64,000 nucleotides of DNA from Leclercia pneumoniae. Lineage in GTDB: Bacteria > Pseudomonadota > Gammaproteobacteria > Enterobacterales > Enterobacteriaceae. Positions 54,173 through 64,000 of this stretch are shown in pieces. Position 1 is the first letter of the stretch. Every line of letters begins with the position of its first letter. A program made the position numbers and the translations under genes. Below the pieces are notes generated by a model. The model searched no databases, was not told the origin of the DNA, and was given only the letters and a program-made list of their open reading frames with translations. The stretch is from contig NZ_CP071383.1 in NCBI RefSeq assembly GCF_017348915.1, positions 2,170,001 to 2,234,000 of the forward strand, given 5' to 3'.

Positions 54173-54205
54173 TAACACCCCGCGCAGCCCGGATTCTGTT
54201 CGGGC

Positions 54206-54544
54206 TCAGATCTTCAGTTCGGGCACCAGCGCATCTTTGCGCTTCATGCACGCAGTCCAGGCATTGCCCGGCGTCCCGTTATCCATCACCGGTGATGAAC
54301 GGGAATCCACCGTACGCGGCGGCAATCCATCCCCCATATCATAATCCACGGTCGTTGCTGTGCTGTCGGCCGTTTGCCCCTCGGTGGAGAGCTCCATCGT
54401 GTGTGCTTTCACCTCTTCCGAGCAGACGCGGGCCGCCTCTTTGATTTGCTGATACTTCTGCTCCTGCGGGGTCAGTGGGCTGCTGGAGCAGCCACCCAAC
54501 AGCAGGCAAGCGAGCGACACAATACGTATTGTTTTGATCATCAT
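54206..54544 (-). CDS. Small lipoprotein of unknown function
   Basis: 112 residues with a lipoprotein signal (LLLGGC, Cys at 19) and Ser residues after the Cys, so outer-membrane location is expected. The mature part has a helical start (TPQEQKYQQIKEAARVC) and later cysteines. No family recognised. GGAG precedes the ATG. Confidence 0.7.
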   Translation of the reverse strand: MMIKTIRIVSLACLLLGGCSSSPLTPQEQKYQQIKEAARVCSEEVKAHTMELSTEGQTADSTATTVDYDMGDGLPPRTVDSRSSPVMDNGTPGNAWTACMKRKDALVPELKI

Positions 54545-54707
54545 GCACTCCAGTAACCCCAGTCATTACTCTCTGAATAATAGGCCATGGCGTGCCGATA
54601 CGCCTGAAAGGCCCAAAACCCACCAAACTTCAGGGTTAATTCGCGCATTGCCTGGCGCCTGTGTCCGGTAGGATCAACGGACTGTAAGCCATAGAAAAGA
54701 CTGGAAA

Positions 54708-55856
54708 ATGAGTGGCCTGAGCACCGATTTTTTGCAGCAGCTGGATTCTCTGCCGCCAGAGGCCGTTCCGGAAGTGAATTTCTTTACCGCAGGCGGTTCG
54801 GGATATCTGGAGAACCCCACCTCGGATCTGCTGGCATTGTTTATGGGGGAAAACGCGGGGGTACCGCCCTGGTTGTTAAACGCATTGCTACATTGCCTGA
54901 ACATCGGCAACGAGGGCGACGCGCTGGATACCACGTCCCTTGAGGTCAGCCGGGAGGTCATAACAGAAGACGGCAAGTTTCTCGATCTGCTGATCTATCA
55001 TCAGGATTTTATTATCGGCATTGAGCATAAAACCTTTTCCGCCATTAATAACCCTTTTGAAAGCTACCAGCAGTTGCTTGAAAGCTGTGTGGACAATGGG
55101 CAGCCAATCTATACCTGCATTGTGAAGCCAGACGCTAACCGCTGTCCGCCACAGGCAGGCTGGCCGTTTATCAACTACTCCACGCTGGTAAAAACGGCCC
55201 GAAACCGTCTGGGACACGACCAGGCGCGCCTCCCCTTCAGCAAGTGGCATGTTTTCTACACCGAATTTTTAAACCATCTTTATGCGCTAAGTGGAAAGGA
55301 ACCTGAGCAGATCATGAATAACGACAAGCAGACCTTCGTGACGGAAAACTTTCAGCAGTTACTGAAAGCCAACGCGCTATTAGCGGAGTTTGAGGCGGCA
55401 ATGATTGAAACCGCTAAGCTGACGATGGCAGAGATCTTCCCCGATAAGAATTGTCGCCACCGGGTGAATAACTGGGAGGGCGATTACAAGGCGATTCATC
55501 TCTATCCGGAAGGCTGGGGAAATGAAACCAGCTGGGTGACGCTGGTCTACTATCCGGCGGAAAATGGCCAGACCATGAAGTTCTACGTCAACGGAATAGT
55601 GAACGTGGCGGATTGTCCGGAGCTGGCCACCCTGCATCAGGCGATTGAGGAAAACAAACATTCGGCGCTGTTCCTGCCCGCCGCCAACAAAGACGACGAA
55701 GAGATCCTGTTGTCGCGCAGCGGCAAAGAGTTAACGATCTCCTTCGGCACGCCGAACGGTACGCTGGAGGAAAGCCGACAGCTATTGAAAGAGATGGCGC
55801 TGTTTATTGAGGGCGCGCTAACAGAGAACGCGTTTGTCGTTGAACTGCCGCGCTAA
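54708..55856 (+). CDS. PD-(D/E)XK nuclease superfamily protein
   Basis: 382 residues. The segment KFLDLLIYHQDFIIGIEHKT gives the D...ExK pattern of the PD-(D/E)XK_4 family, followed by NPFESYQQLLES. Members are often near restriction or defence genes, but proof of activity is lacking for most. The C-terminal half (KAIHLYPEGWGNETSWVTLVY) is a separate beta-rich domain. It stands alone; a TacAT toxin-antitoxin pair is next. Confidence 0.7.
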   Translation: MSGLSTDFLQQLDSLPPEAVPEVNFFTAGGSGYLENPTSDLLALFMGENAGVPPWLLNALLHCLNIGNEGDALDTTSLEVSREVITEDGKFLDLLIYHQDFIIGIEHKTFSAINNPFESYQQLLESCVDNGQPIYTCIVKPDANRCPPQAGWPFINYSTLVKTARNRLGHDQARLPFSKWHVFYTEFLNHLYALSGKEPEQIMNNDKQTFVTENFQQLLKANALLAEFEAAMIETAKLTMAEIFPDKNCRHRVNNWEGDYKAIHLYPEGWGNETSWVTLVYYPAENGQTMKFYVNGIVNVADCPELATLHQAIEENKHSALFLPAANKDDEEILLSRSGKELTISFGTPNGTLEESRQLLKEMALFIEGALTENAFVVELPR

Positions 55857-55979
55857 CCTTTTCCAGTAGAGTCAACGCAAAGCAGAAGTGACACCTTTTT
55901 GCCATTCAAAAGGTCATGCGTTAAATCGGGTTGCTGACAGAATTAATTGCAGTGTCCAGGGCGAGCTTCGCATAAAGCC

Positions 55980-55999
55980 TGTATAGCGTTTGCTATACA
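55980..55999. promoter_or_regulatory. TacA operator, copy 1
   Basis: Perfect palindrome TGTATAGC-N4-GCTATACA, 46 bp before tacA. Confidence 0.7.
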
Positions 56000-56013
56000 T
56001 CAGTGCTAAGCTG

Positions 56014-56033
56014 TGTATATCATTTGCTATACA
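56014..56033. promoter_or_regulatory. TacA operator, copy 2
   Basis: TGTATATC-N4-GCTATACA, one mismatch, 34 bp from copy 1 and abutting the ribosome site of tacA. Confidence 0.7.
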
Positions 56034-56044
56034 AAGGAGGAAGT

Positions 56045-56790
<746 letters not shown>

Positions 56791-56856
56791 GCAATAAGGC
56801 TGTGAGCCTGGCTCACATTCGCCGGCCCCGCTTTTTTTGCTCTTCTCCGCGACTGA

Positions 56857-57612
56857 TTAAGCACCCACAACGGTTATCCCTTTTGCGCGTATCGCCTTCA
56901 CCCACGCGGCGTCGGTATCCGGCTCGACCACCACAGTGTTAACCAGGGAGAGCGGACCGATCTGAAACGGCGAGGCGCTGTTAATCTTCTCAGGCGACGC
57001 CATCACCACCGTTTCGGCTGCTCTGCCGGAAAATGCACGTTTGATACACGCTTCTTCGTAATCACCGGTTGTCAGCCCCGCCTCTGGGTGGATACCGGTA
57101 ACCCCCATAAAGAAGAGATCCGCCTGAATACGTTCGATACCCTCGACGGTGGCCGCGCCGACGGTGACAATCGAATGCTTGAACAGCCGACCGCCAATCA
57201 GGATCACCTCAATCAGCGGATGTTCAACCAGCGCCAGTGCAATGCCAGGGCTGTGCGTCACCACGGTGATCGCCAGGTCGTCCGGCAGACAGCGCACCAG
57301 TTCACCGGTGGTCGTCCCGCCATCAATGATCACCACCTGCCCGGCTGAAATCAGCGATGCCCCCTGCTGCGCCACCCGCTTTTTCGCATCGGTGCGCAAC
57401 GTTTTTCGTTCAGCAAAATTGGCCACCGCGCCCGAAGCCGGCAACGCGCCGCCATGAACGCGTTGCAAGCGCCCTTCTGCCGCCAGTTCGCGCAGATCCC
57501 GGCGGATGGTGTCCTCAGAGACCGCGAATTCAAGGCTTAACGCGCCAGATAATACCTGCCCTTCGGCGTTGAGTTTCTCAAGGATGCGTTGTTTACGTTG
57601 ACTGGTGAGCAT
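56857..57612 (-). CDS. DeoR-family transcriptional regulator
   Basis: 251 residues: an N-terminal DeoR helix-turn-helix (SQRKQRILEKLNAEGQ, then SEDTIRRDLRELAAEG.LQRVHGGA) and a C-terminal sugar-phosphate-sensing domain with IIDGGTTTGELVR and the GDYEEACIKRAF segment. The effector is likely a phosphorylated sugar. ATG 57612 is preferred over the open frame to 57654. Divergent from nudK. Confidence 0.9.
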   Translation of the reverse strand: MLTSQRKQRILEKLNAEGQVLSGALSLEFAVSEDTIRRDLRELAAEGRLQRVHGGALPASGAVANFAERKTLRTDAKKRVAQQGASLISAGQVVIIDGGTTTGELVRCLPDDLAITVVTHSPGIALALVEHPLIEVILIGGRLFKHSIVTVGAATVEGIERIQADLFFMGVTGIHPEAGLTTGDYEEACIKRAFSGRAAETVVMASPEKINSASPFQIGPLSLVNTVVVEPDTDAAWVKAIRAKGITVVGA

Positions 57613-57699
57613 CGGGTTATTCCTGAAGTTGCACGCTTTAACTTGATCTTGCACGAAGGTGCTGCTTATGATGGTCAGACTACCGAGGGAGAGTCAAAC

Positions 57700-58284
57700 A
57701 TGCAATCAAAACGTGCAGAAGTACGTATTATCGATACCACAATCCTGTCTGATGACTGGTATAGCCTGAAAAAGTACACCTTCGAACTGCAGCGTCATGA
57801 CGGGGAGTGGCAACGGCAAAATCGCGAAGCTTACGATCGCGGTAACGGTGCCACCATCCTCCTTTATAACCGTGAAAAACGCACCCTAATCCTGACCCGA
57901 CAGTTCCGCTTTCCTGTTTTTCTCAACGGGCATGACGGCTATCTCATCGAAACCGCCGCCGGTCTGCTGGACAACATGGACCCCGAAAGCCGCATCAAAG
58001 CCGAAGCCGAAGAAGAGACCGGCTATCGGGTCGCACGCCCACAAAAAGTGTTCGAAGCCTTTATGAGCCCGGGCTCGGTGACCGAAAAACTCTATTTCTA
58101 TATTGCCGAATATCAGCCTCAGGATCGCACCGGCGACGGTGGGGGCATTAAAGACGAAGGCGAAGATATCGAGGTTCTGGAAATGCCGTTTGAGGCGGCG
58201 CTACGCGCCATTGATGACGGCCTGATTGTCGATGGCAAAACCATCATGCTGATTTACCATCTCGCCCTGAAGGGCATTTTGTGA
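57700..58284 (+). CDS. nudK: Nudix hydrolase, GDP-mannose pyrophosphatase (NudK) type
   Basis: 194 residues. It aligns with E. coli NudK: YDRGNGATILLYN, the ETAAGLLDN substrate segment, a Nudix box (KAEAEEETGY) and MSPGSVTEKLYFYIAEY. It hydrolyses GDP-mannose or similar sugar nucleotides with Mg. The start at 57700 follows GAG. It is divergent from a DeoR regulator and shares a likely operon with the next small gene (7 bp apart). Confidence 0.88.
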   Translation: MQSKRAEVRIIDTTILSDDWYSLKKYTFELQRHDGEWQRQNREAYDRGNGATILLYNREKRTLILTRQFRFPVFLNGHDGYLIETAAGLLDNMDPESRIKAEAEEETGYRVARPQKVFEAFMSPGSVTEKLYFYIAEYQPQDRTGDGGGIKDEGEDIEVLEMPFEAALRAIDDGLIVDGKTIMLIYHLALKGIL

Positions 58285-58291
58285 GGAAATG

Positions 58292-58654
58292 ATGTCTAAA
58301 AAATTGATTTTGATTGCCGGCCCCTATCGTAGTGGCACCGATGGCGACCCTGTCCGTATTGAGGCTAACTTGGCGAAACTGGAAGCCGCGGCGCTGGCGG
58401 TGTGGGAGCGTGGGCACATACCGCTGATCGGCGAGTGGCTGGCGCTGCCGCTGGCAAAGGCCGCCGGTTCGCAGCAGCTGGGAGATGAGATAAGCGAAGC
58501 GATGCTCTATCCGGTGGCGCACCGGTTAATTACCCGCTGTGATGCCCTCTATCGTATCCCCGGCGCATCGCGAGGGGCGGATCTGGATATTGAGGTCGCC
58601 CGGGAGCACGGTCTGACCGTTTATACCGAGCTTGACGCGATCCCGCAGGCATAA
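58292..58654 (+). CDS. Nucleoside 2-deoxyribosyltransferase-like (DUF4406) protein
   Basis: 120 residues. LILIAGPYRSGTDGDPVRI at the N-terminus and the later YRIPGASRGADLDIEVAREHG resemble the nucleoside-deoxyribosyltransferase-like fold, in which a Glu in such a segment is catalytic. It follows nudK by 7 bp, so it may process the same sugar nucleotides. Two ATGs are adjacent (58289, 58292); the second is better spaced from GAGG. Confidence 0.7.
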   Translation: MSKKLILIAGPYRSGTDGDPVRIEANLAKLEAAALAVWERGHIPLIGEWLALPLAKAAGSQQLGDEISEAMLYPVAHRLITRCDALYRIPGASRGADLDIEVAREHGLTVYTELDAIPQA

Positions 58655-58727
58655 TAAGGCGGACAGAACGGGAGTTCTGTCCGAATAATCTACACTTGCT
58701 GTGTTCATAAAAACAGGAGGCGCTACG

Positions 58728-59486
58728 ATGGATGACTGGAATCCCACCTTATATCTGCACTATGGCTCGGAGCGTACCCGCCCGGCCATCGATCTGCTTT
58801 CCCGCGTAAACGTCGAAGCCGCTGAGCAGATTGTCGATCTCGGCTGTGGCCCGGGCAACAGCACCGCCCTGCTACATCAGCGCTGGCCCACGGCCCATAT
58901 CACCGGGGTCGATAGCTCATCCGCGATGATTGCAGAAGCCAGCCGCACCCTGCCCGACTGTCACTTTCTGCAGGAAGATATCCGTCACTACCGCCCGGAT
59001 CGCCCCCTGGATCTGATCTTTGCTAACGCCTCGTTACAGTGGGTACCCGACCACTACGATCTGCTGCCGAAACTGGTCTCGCTGTTAAAAATGAACGGCG
59101 TGCTGGCAGTACAGATGCCGGATAACTGGCAAGAGCCGACCCACGTCCTGATGCGCGAAGTGGCCTGGGAACAAGGTTACCCGGATCGGGGACGGGAAGC
59201 GTTACCGGGGGTGCATGCTTATTATGATATTTTGAGCGAAGCGGGATGTGACGTGACATTGTGGCGAACCACCTACTACCACCAGATGACGTCGCACCAG
59301 GCGATTATAGACCGGGTGAGCGCCACGGGCTTACGCCCATGGCTACAGGAGCTGAATGAGAGCGAACAGAAAAATTATCTGCACCGCTATCATCAGCTAC
59401 TGGAAGAGCACTATCCGCTACAGGAGAACGGCCAGATATTGCTTGCCTATCCGCGCCTGTTTATTGTTTCCAGACGCGAACCCTGA
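58728..59486 (+). CDS. tam: Trans-aconitate 2-methyltransferase
   Basis: 252 residues, a class I SAM methyltransferase with [14 protein letters not shown] (SAM motif), GVDSS and [13 protein letters not shown]. It matches E. coli Tam, which methylates trans-aconitate to remove an inhibitor of aconitase. AGGAGG precedes the ATG. In E. coli tam is also in the terminus. Confidence 0.95.
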   Translation: MDDWNPTLYLHYGSERTRPAIDLLSRVNVEAAEQIVDLGCGPGNSTALLHQRWPTAHITGVDSSSAMIAEASRTLPDCHFLQEDIRHYRPDRPLDLIFANASLQWVPDHYDLLPKLVSLLKMNGVLAVQMPDNWQEPTHVLMREVAWEQGYPDRGREALPGVHAYYDILSEAGCDVTLWRTTYYHQMTSHQAIIDRVSATGLRPWLQELNESEQKNYLHRYHQLLEEHYPLQENGQILLAYPRLFIVSRREP

Positions 59487-59492
59487 GGTGAA

Positions 59493-60614
59493 TCAGAATT
59501 GATACACCACGCCGACGGCGACCACGTCGTCGGTATTAATACCAGCTTCACGGGTAAACCGATCTTCATCAACCAGGTTAACCATATAATCTACAAATAC
59601 GTTAATATTTTTGTTGAAGTTATAGGTCGCCCCAAAATCGACATATTTAATCAGATCTTCGTCACCGTAGGTATTTCCGGATACCGCCCTGCCGAGATTT
59701 TTACCTTTTAATACATCATAAGCGACGAAAGGTTGCAGCCCAAAATCGAACAGATAACCGGCGTAGAATTCCATAATCTGTGATTTATTGGCGTAACCAT
59801 AGGCACTGTCACTGGAGCGAGAACCAAATCGGGAGGCATTATAGGCCTGGGTAAACATCGCCGCTAAATAGACATTATTCGCATCATACTTAATGGCACC
59901 AGAATACGCTTCGGCCCGTTTACCTCTACCCATAATACCGGCGGCGGTATTTTGTTCATTAGTACGGTCGGAACTCATCATCGAGCCCGCTACGCTAAAG
60001 CCCGCACCGATGTCGTACGTAACAGAGGCCCCGAAGCCGTCACCATTCTGGCGCAGTACGTCACGCACGCCCGGCTCCCCGCCGCCATCGTTTTTACCCT
60101 GATACTGCAGCGCAACGTTGAGCCCATCAACCAGACCGAAGAAGTCGGTGTTGCGGTAGGTCAGCACACCATTGGTACGGCTGAAAAGGAACTGATCGGA
60201 ACCGTAGGTCATGCCATCGAACTCTGGCTGCATGTCGGTATAGGCCAGCGAATCATAGACCACGCCCTTATTACGGCCGTAATCAATAGAGCCATAATCG
60301 GCGAATTTCAGCCCCGCAAACGCATAACGGGTGCGCGGGTTATTGCTTTCGCCTTCGGATTTAGTAGCATCGATGTGCATCTGCCACTGGCCATACCCGG
60401 TAATCTGCTCGTTAACCTGAGTTTCACCGCGGAAACCCAGACGCATATAAGTCTGGTCGCCATCGTTATTACTGCTGTTAGAAAAATAATGCTCTGCGGA
60501 AACTAAACCATAAAGATCCAGTTTGTTGCCGTCTTTATTATAAATCTCTGCTGCGTGTGCGGTTGTGCAGAGCATAGCTGCGCTAATCAGCATGCTCAGT
60601 TGATTAATTTTCAT
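59493..60614 (-). CDS. Trimeric general porin (OmpC/OmpF family)
   Basis: 373 residues with a signal peptide (1-21, ending AHA), the mature start [16 protein letters not shown], loop 3 region [13 protein letters not shown] and a final FxxxxVVYQF. It forms a 16-strand barrel trimer for small hydrophilic solutes. Several porin paralogues exist (ompC, ompF, ompN, phoE); I cannot tell which this is, so no symbol is given. The start at 60614 rather than 60647 gives the standard signal peptide. Confidence 0.92.
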   Translation of the reverse strand: MKINQLSMLISAAMLCTTAHAAEIYNKDGNKLDLYGLVSAEHYFSNSSNNDGDQTYMRLGFRGETQVNEQITGYGQWQMHIDATKSEGESNNPRTRYAFAGLKFADYGSIDYGRNKGVVYDSLAYTDMQPEFDGMTYGSDQFLFSRTNGVLTYRNTDFFGLVDGLNVALQYQGKNDGGGEPGVRDVLRQNGDGFGASVTYDIGAGFSVAGSMMSSDRTNEQNTAAGIMGRGKRAEAYSGAIKYDANNVYLAAMFTQAYNASRFGSRSSDSAYGYANKSQIMEFYAGYLFDFGLQPFVAYDVLKGKNLGRAVSGNTYGDEDLIKYVDFGATYNFNKNINVFVDYMVNLVDEDRFTREAGINTDDVVAVGVVYQF

Positions 60615-60841
60615 TTTTTTATACCCTGATAATCTGCCACTTGCCAAAATACAACCTGAATAAGGTTGCAGGGCATTATTGTTATCACTCCTGTAAATGT
60701 ATGTAAAACAGTAAAAGCATTAGCGCACGGATCGTTAATTTTGCCTGAAATAAATTCACGCGAAAAGCGCACATATGGATAATGTGCGCCGTCATGATAT
60801 AAAACCGTAAATTAAAAAATCAGGGGTGTTTATTTAAACAA

Positions 60842-62032
60842 TCAGGTTCTGGCCTCTTTAAGTAATTGCTGAATAACCTGCTCCTGTTTTGCATAATCTC
60901 CTTCACCAAACGCGGTGTAACGGAGTTGCCCTTTGGCATCAAAATAGTAGTGTGCGGGCCAGTATTGATTACCAAACGCCGTCCAGATTTTGTAGTTATT
61001 ATCTGTAACGACGCGGTAAGGGATTTGCCACTTCGCTACCGTCTTTTTCACCGAGTCGAGCGGTTTTTCCCAGGGGTACTCCGGGGTATGTACGCCAATG
61101 ACTACCAACCCCTGGTCACCATATTTTTTTGCCCACTCCCGGACATGCGGTAGCGTGTGTTGGCAGTTGATGCAGTCCCAGGTCCAGAAATCAATCAATA
61201 CCACTTTGCCCTTTAACGACGCGGGCGTGACCGGCTCACCGTTAATCCATGCCGTGCCACCGCTGAGGGAAGGCATCGCGCTGGACGGGGCCGTATCTAC
61301 CACCGGCTGTAACTTCGCCGGTCGTGTGATATCGGGAGCCCATTGTAACAGGCGCTGCTCGACCCGATCGGCCACGCCATTTGCCCCCTGTAAAAAGCTG
61401 TTCATCCCGCTGGCGGTGAGTACCACGGTGCCCAGTATCATCACACCGGCGGTTTTGCGCAGCCCTTCCATCACTCCGCCGCTGGCTTTCAGGCGAGTTA
61501 ACACCCGCTGGCCACAAAAGGCCAACAGCGCCAGCATCACAGCGCAACCGCTGCCATAGGCTGCCAGAAGCGCTCCGGTGGTCAGGGCACTTTCACCCGC
61601 CAGCCCCAGACTGAGGATCGCACCTAATATCGGCCCGGCGCAGGGTGACCACAGTAACCCTACCGCCATGCCTGCGAGCCCGGCGGAGACCAGTCCGCGC
61701 GTTTTATGGCTCTGGTCATTAAGCACATTCCCCAGCTTCAGCGCGGGGCCCGCCACGCGCAGGGCTACGCCCGGAAAAATCAGCGACACGGCGGCCATTG
61801 CCAGCACCACAAGGGCCAGCCAGCGTCCCACCAGCGTGGCATCAATTACCCAGTCGCTGGCGACGGTGATAAGCCCGGCAACCAGGGTAAACATCAATAC
61901 CATGCCAGCCAGCATGGCGGCTATCTGCCGGGGCTGGCCACGAAATCCGGCAAAGAGCAGCGGGATCACCGGCAGCGTGCAGGGGCTGAGCAGGCTTACC
62001 ATGCCCCCAAAAAAAGCGATTAACAGCGTCAT
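60842..62032 (-). CDS. DipZ-like CcdA-thioredoxin fusion
   Basis: 396 residues: six to eight membrane segments of the CcdA/DsbD-beta type with the paired cysteines SLLSPCTLPVI (C18) and LLWSPCAGPIL, then a periplasmic thioredoxin/TlpA-like domain with CINC (WDCINCQHTLPH). It should move electrons from cytoplasmic thioredoxin to periplasmic thiols. It lies 130 bp after the histidine kinase gene on the same strand and may be its target. Confidence 0.85.
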   Translation of the reverse strand: MTLLIAFFGGMVSLLSPCTLPVIPLLFAGFRGQPRQIAAMLAGMVLMFTLVAGLITVASDWVIDATLVGRWLALVVLAMAAVSLIFPGVALRVAGPALKLGNVLNDQSHKTRGLVSAGLAGMAVGLLWSPCAGPILGAILSLGLAGESALTTGALLAAYGSGCAVMLALLAFCGQRVLTRLKASGGVMEGLRKTAGVMILGTVVLTASGMNSFLQGANGVADRVEQRLLQWAPDITRPAKLQPVVDTAPSSAMPSLSGGTAWINGEPVTPASLKGKVVLIDFWTWDCINCQHTLPHVREWAKKYGDQGLVVIGVHTPEYPWEKPLDSVKKTVAKWQIPYRVVTDNNYKIWTAFGNQYWPAHYYFDAKGQLRYTAFGEGDYAKQEQVIQQLLKEART

Positions 62033-62162
62033 ATCGACCTCACTAAGCAGTTATCTGCAACGGCGCAGTGGGACTATTACAGCGGAGTGATGTGTGCGGG
62101 ATATGTGCAGAAAGGCGAGATTTGTCAGCCTGGGTATCTACGACCCAGGCGGATACAAAAGA

Positions 62163-63467
62163 CTACATTTGCGTGGCAGGTAAAGTCACGGTTACTGCCA
62201 GTCCTCCCTCCGGGCGGTTAACGAGCTGCAGTTTTCCGCCCATCTGGCCGGTGAGCTGGGCGGCAATCGCCAGCCCTAACCCCGTCCCGCCCGTTTCGCG
62301 ATTACGGGAGGATTCCACCCGATAAAAGGGCTGCAGCACGGCGGCCAGTTCACCCTGCGGGATCCCCGGTCCGTTATCGGCAACAACGATACTGACCTCA
62401 CGAGGAGCAAAGTTAAGCGTCACGTCGGCGGCATCACCAAATTTCAGGGCATTATCCAGCAGGTTAGTCACCACCCGGCGCAAGGCTTGCGGACGTGTCG
62501 TCAGCGGCTGTCCGACGCCGTTTGCACGAAATTGCACGTTTTTCCCAATGTCGAGATAGTCGCACACCAGGGTGTCAATAAAAGCGTGCAGATCCAGACG
62601 CCGGGGCGTCTCTTCAGACGATCCGGACGAGCGGGCAAAGGCGATCCCCTCCCGCACCAGTCGGGTCATATTATCCAGATCGGCGGTCAGCTTATCGCGC
62701 AGCTCTGGCTGATCGGCCATTTCGACACGCAGTTTCATACGGGTAATCGGGGTTTGCAAATCGTGAGAGATGGCGGCCAGGATCTGCGCCCTCTCCTGTA
62801 AATAAGCCTGGATTCGCTGCTGCATGGCGTTAAAGGCCCGCGCAGCCTGTCGCACCTCCAGCGGCCCCTGTTCGGCCAGCGTCAGGGTCTGGCTGGCTGG
62901 CTCCAGCGCATCCACCGCCCGGGTGAATCGGGTAAACGGACGCACCACTTGCCGTACCGCCAGCCAGGAGCAGAGCGCTACAAGCAATACCTGCAGGATA
63001 AACACCACCGGTAACCAGCGGGCCACCGGCGGCATGCGCGGGATCAGATCGATGGTAAGCGGCGCGCCGTCGCGCAGGGTGACATGGGCCTGAATGTGCG
63101 ACACCGGCCCCGGTACGGCGGTAAAGCGCAGCGGGTAGCGGCCCGCAAGGGTGTCGGTAATGGTGCGGATGGCATCCCGGGATCGGGCGTCGTGCGGCGG
63201 GTTGCCGGGCTCCCCCTCGCCCAAAAGGTAGCGGTAATTGCCCCGCGCCAGCTGGGGCAGCCACTCCGCCCGCTCATCGGCAGGCAGCCTGTCGAGGATC
63301 GCCACGCTGGTGGCAACATCCTGCTCGAGGTTACCCAGCATCACGTTACGGGCGCTGCTCATTCTTTCGATCATCACCAGCGTCAGGCTCAGACCGTTGG
63401 CCAGCAGCAGTCCCAGCAGCACAATCAGCAGCAACCGATAGAGGAGCGAACGTGGCCAGAATTTCAT
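62163..63467 (-). CDS. EnvZ-type sensor histidine kinase
   Basis: 434 residues: two membrane helices (about 10-32 and 155-175) around a periplasmic sensor, a HAMP segment, H-box AISHDLQTPITRMKLR, N-box VVTNLLDNALKFG, and G boxes DNGPGIP and GGTGLGLAIA. It autophosphorylates and passes phosphate to the regulator gene in front, whose stop overlaps its start (ATGA). The signal is unknown; a downstream thiol-redox gene hints at envelope redox stress. Confidence 0.92.
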   Translation of the reverse strand: MKFWPRSLLYRLLLIVLLGLLLANGLSLTLVMIERMSSARNVMLGNLEQDVATSVAILDRLPADERAEWLPQLARGNYRYLLGEGEPGNPPHDARSRDAIRTITDTLAGRYPLRFTAVPGPVSHIQAHVTLRDGAPLTIDLIPRMPPVARWLPVVFILQVLLVALCSWLAVRQVVRPFTRFTRAVDALEPASQTLTLAEQGPLEVRQAARAFNAMQQRIQAYLQERAQILAAISHDLQTPITRMKLRVEMADQPELRDKLTADLDNMTRLVREGIAFARSSGSSEETPRRLDLHAFIDTLVCDYLDIGKNVQFRANGVGQPLTTRPQALRRVVTNLLDNALKFGDAADVTLNFAPREVSIVVADNGPGIPQGELAAVLQPFYRVESSRNRETGGTGLGLAIAAQLTGQMGGKLQLVNRPEGGLAVTVTLPATQM

Positions 63468-64000
63468 TCTCGCGCCTCAACGATGCTGACCGGCATGGAG
63501 AAGACATAGCCTTCGCTGCGCACGGTTTTGATATAGGCCGGGGTACGGGCATCCTCGTTCAGGCGTTGTCGCACCCGGCTCACCAGCAGGTCGATAGAGC
63601 GCTCGAACAGCTCGGCGTCTCGCCCCTGAGTGAAGTTGAGAAGCTGGTCGCGGGTTAACACGCGCTGGGGGTGATCCAGAAATACCCGCAGGAGACGGTA
63701 CTCCGCCCCACTCAGCGCCACGATCGTCCCTGCGGCATCCAGCAGATGGCGGGCGCTGGTGTCCAGCTGCCACTCCCCAAAGGCAATGATCCGCCCGGCT
63801 TCTGTCACCTGCAAATTAGGTGGCAGGGTACGAAAACGACGCAGAATCGCTTTAATGCGCGCCAGCAACTCCCGGGCAACAAAGGGTTTCACCAGATAGT
63901 CATCGGCCCCCATCTCCAGCCCAAGGATGCGGTCCATATCGTCGCTGCGGGCGGTGAGCATCAATACCGGTAGATCCTGGTGCTTATCGCTACGCAGCTG
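63464..64000 (-). CDS. OmpR-family response regulator, cut by window edge
   Basis: The frame is open to base 64000, so the N-terminal receiver part with the phospho-acceptor Asp is missing. The visible part has the conserved Thr (LMLTARSD), Lys (LVKPF) and the C-terminal winged helix (LSGAEYRLLRVFLDHP, ERSIDLLVSRVRQRL, YIKTVRSEGYVF). It is closest to OmpR among proteins I recall. Operon with the sensor kinase. Confidence 0.92.
   Translation of the reverse strand, partial: QLRSDKHQDLPVLMLTARSDDMDRILGLEMGADDYLVKPFVARELLARIKAILRRFRTLPPNLQVTEAGRIIAFGEWQLDTSARHLLDAAGTIVALSGAEYRLLRVFLDHPQRVLTRDQLLNFTQGRDAELFERSIDLLVSRVRQRLNEDARTPAYIKTVRSEGYVFSMPVSIVEARE

Overview
This is a piece of an enterobacterial chromosome (Enterobacteriaceae, close to the Enterobacter/Leclercia/Lelliottia/Klebsiella group; I cannot name the species from sequence alone). 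It lies in the replication terminus. A 28-bp sequence at 43847-43874 matches, base for base on the minus strand, the Escherichia coli dif site as I remember it. A perfect MatP site (matS) lies 3.2 kb away, inside ampC. Gene content and order follow the E. coli terminus (adhP-maeA-sra-bdm, the ddp operon, digH, dif, hipBA, tam), with many insertions, deletions and exchanges between these landmarks.

Layout. 1-9.0 kb: end of araJ; an NDH-2-like flavoprotein divergent from an Rrf2 regulator with a near-perfect palindrome between them; adhP; an exported family I pyrophosphatase; an ABC-F ATPase preceded by a short leader peptide with alternative hairpins; maeA; sra; bdm. 9.1-13.9 kb: VOC protein, an MBL-fold protein lacking most zinc ligands, LysR regulators, osmC and an SDR. 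13.9-21.7 kb: a minus-strand RpiR-regulator-ddpXABCDF operon for D-Ala-D-Ala use, ending in a translationally coupled periplasmic alginate lyase. 22-25.1 kb: an alpha/beta hydrolase broken by an amber codon, and a divergent MFS/HxlR pair with duplicated operators. 25.3-33.1 kb: a blue-light-regulated c-di-GMP phosphodiesterase (BlrP1 type) and a treZ-treY-treX operon that makes trehalose from glycogen. 33.1-37.1 kb: a YaaW-like two-gene cassette that has cut off the 5' end of an AraC gene, then an isopropylmalate synthase pseudogene with an amber codon. 37.1-43.5 kb: digH, a VF530-type protein, an HxlR/alcohol dehydrogenase pair, a uracil-DNA-glycosylase-like protein, an aminotransferase and a haloperoxidase-like hydrolase.

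43.5-49.6 kb: dif lies in the largest gene-poor gap, between two LexA boxes, one of which drives a yebG gene. Then come a SnoaL-like protein, a Fur-regulated siderophore-interacting reductase, a cupin, ampC without ampR, and hipBA. The hipBA operon has a pair of HipB operators at each end with identical spacing; the downstream pair lies in front of ampC. 49.6-64 kb: an orphan aerobactin-type receptor (iutA), a LysR/OYE pair, a lipoprotein, a PD-(D/E)XK protein, a TacAT toxin-antitoxin pair with twin operators, a DeoR/NudK pair, tam, a general porin, a DipZ-like thiol-redox protein, and an OmpR/EnvZ-type two-component system cut by the window edge.

I see no tRNA or rRNA genes, CRISPR arrays, insertion sequences or prophage genes. 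Assignments rest on my reading of translated sequences and remembered family features; no database search was run.
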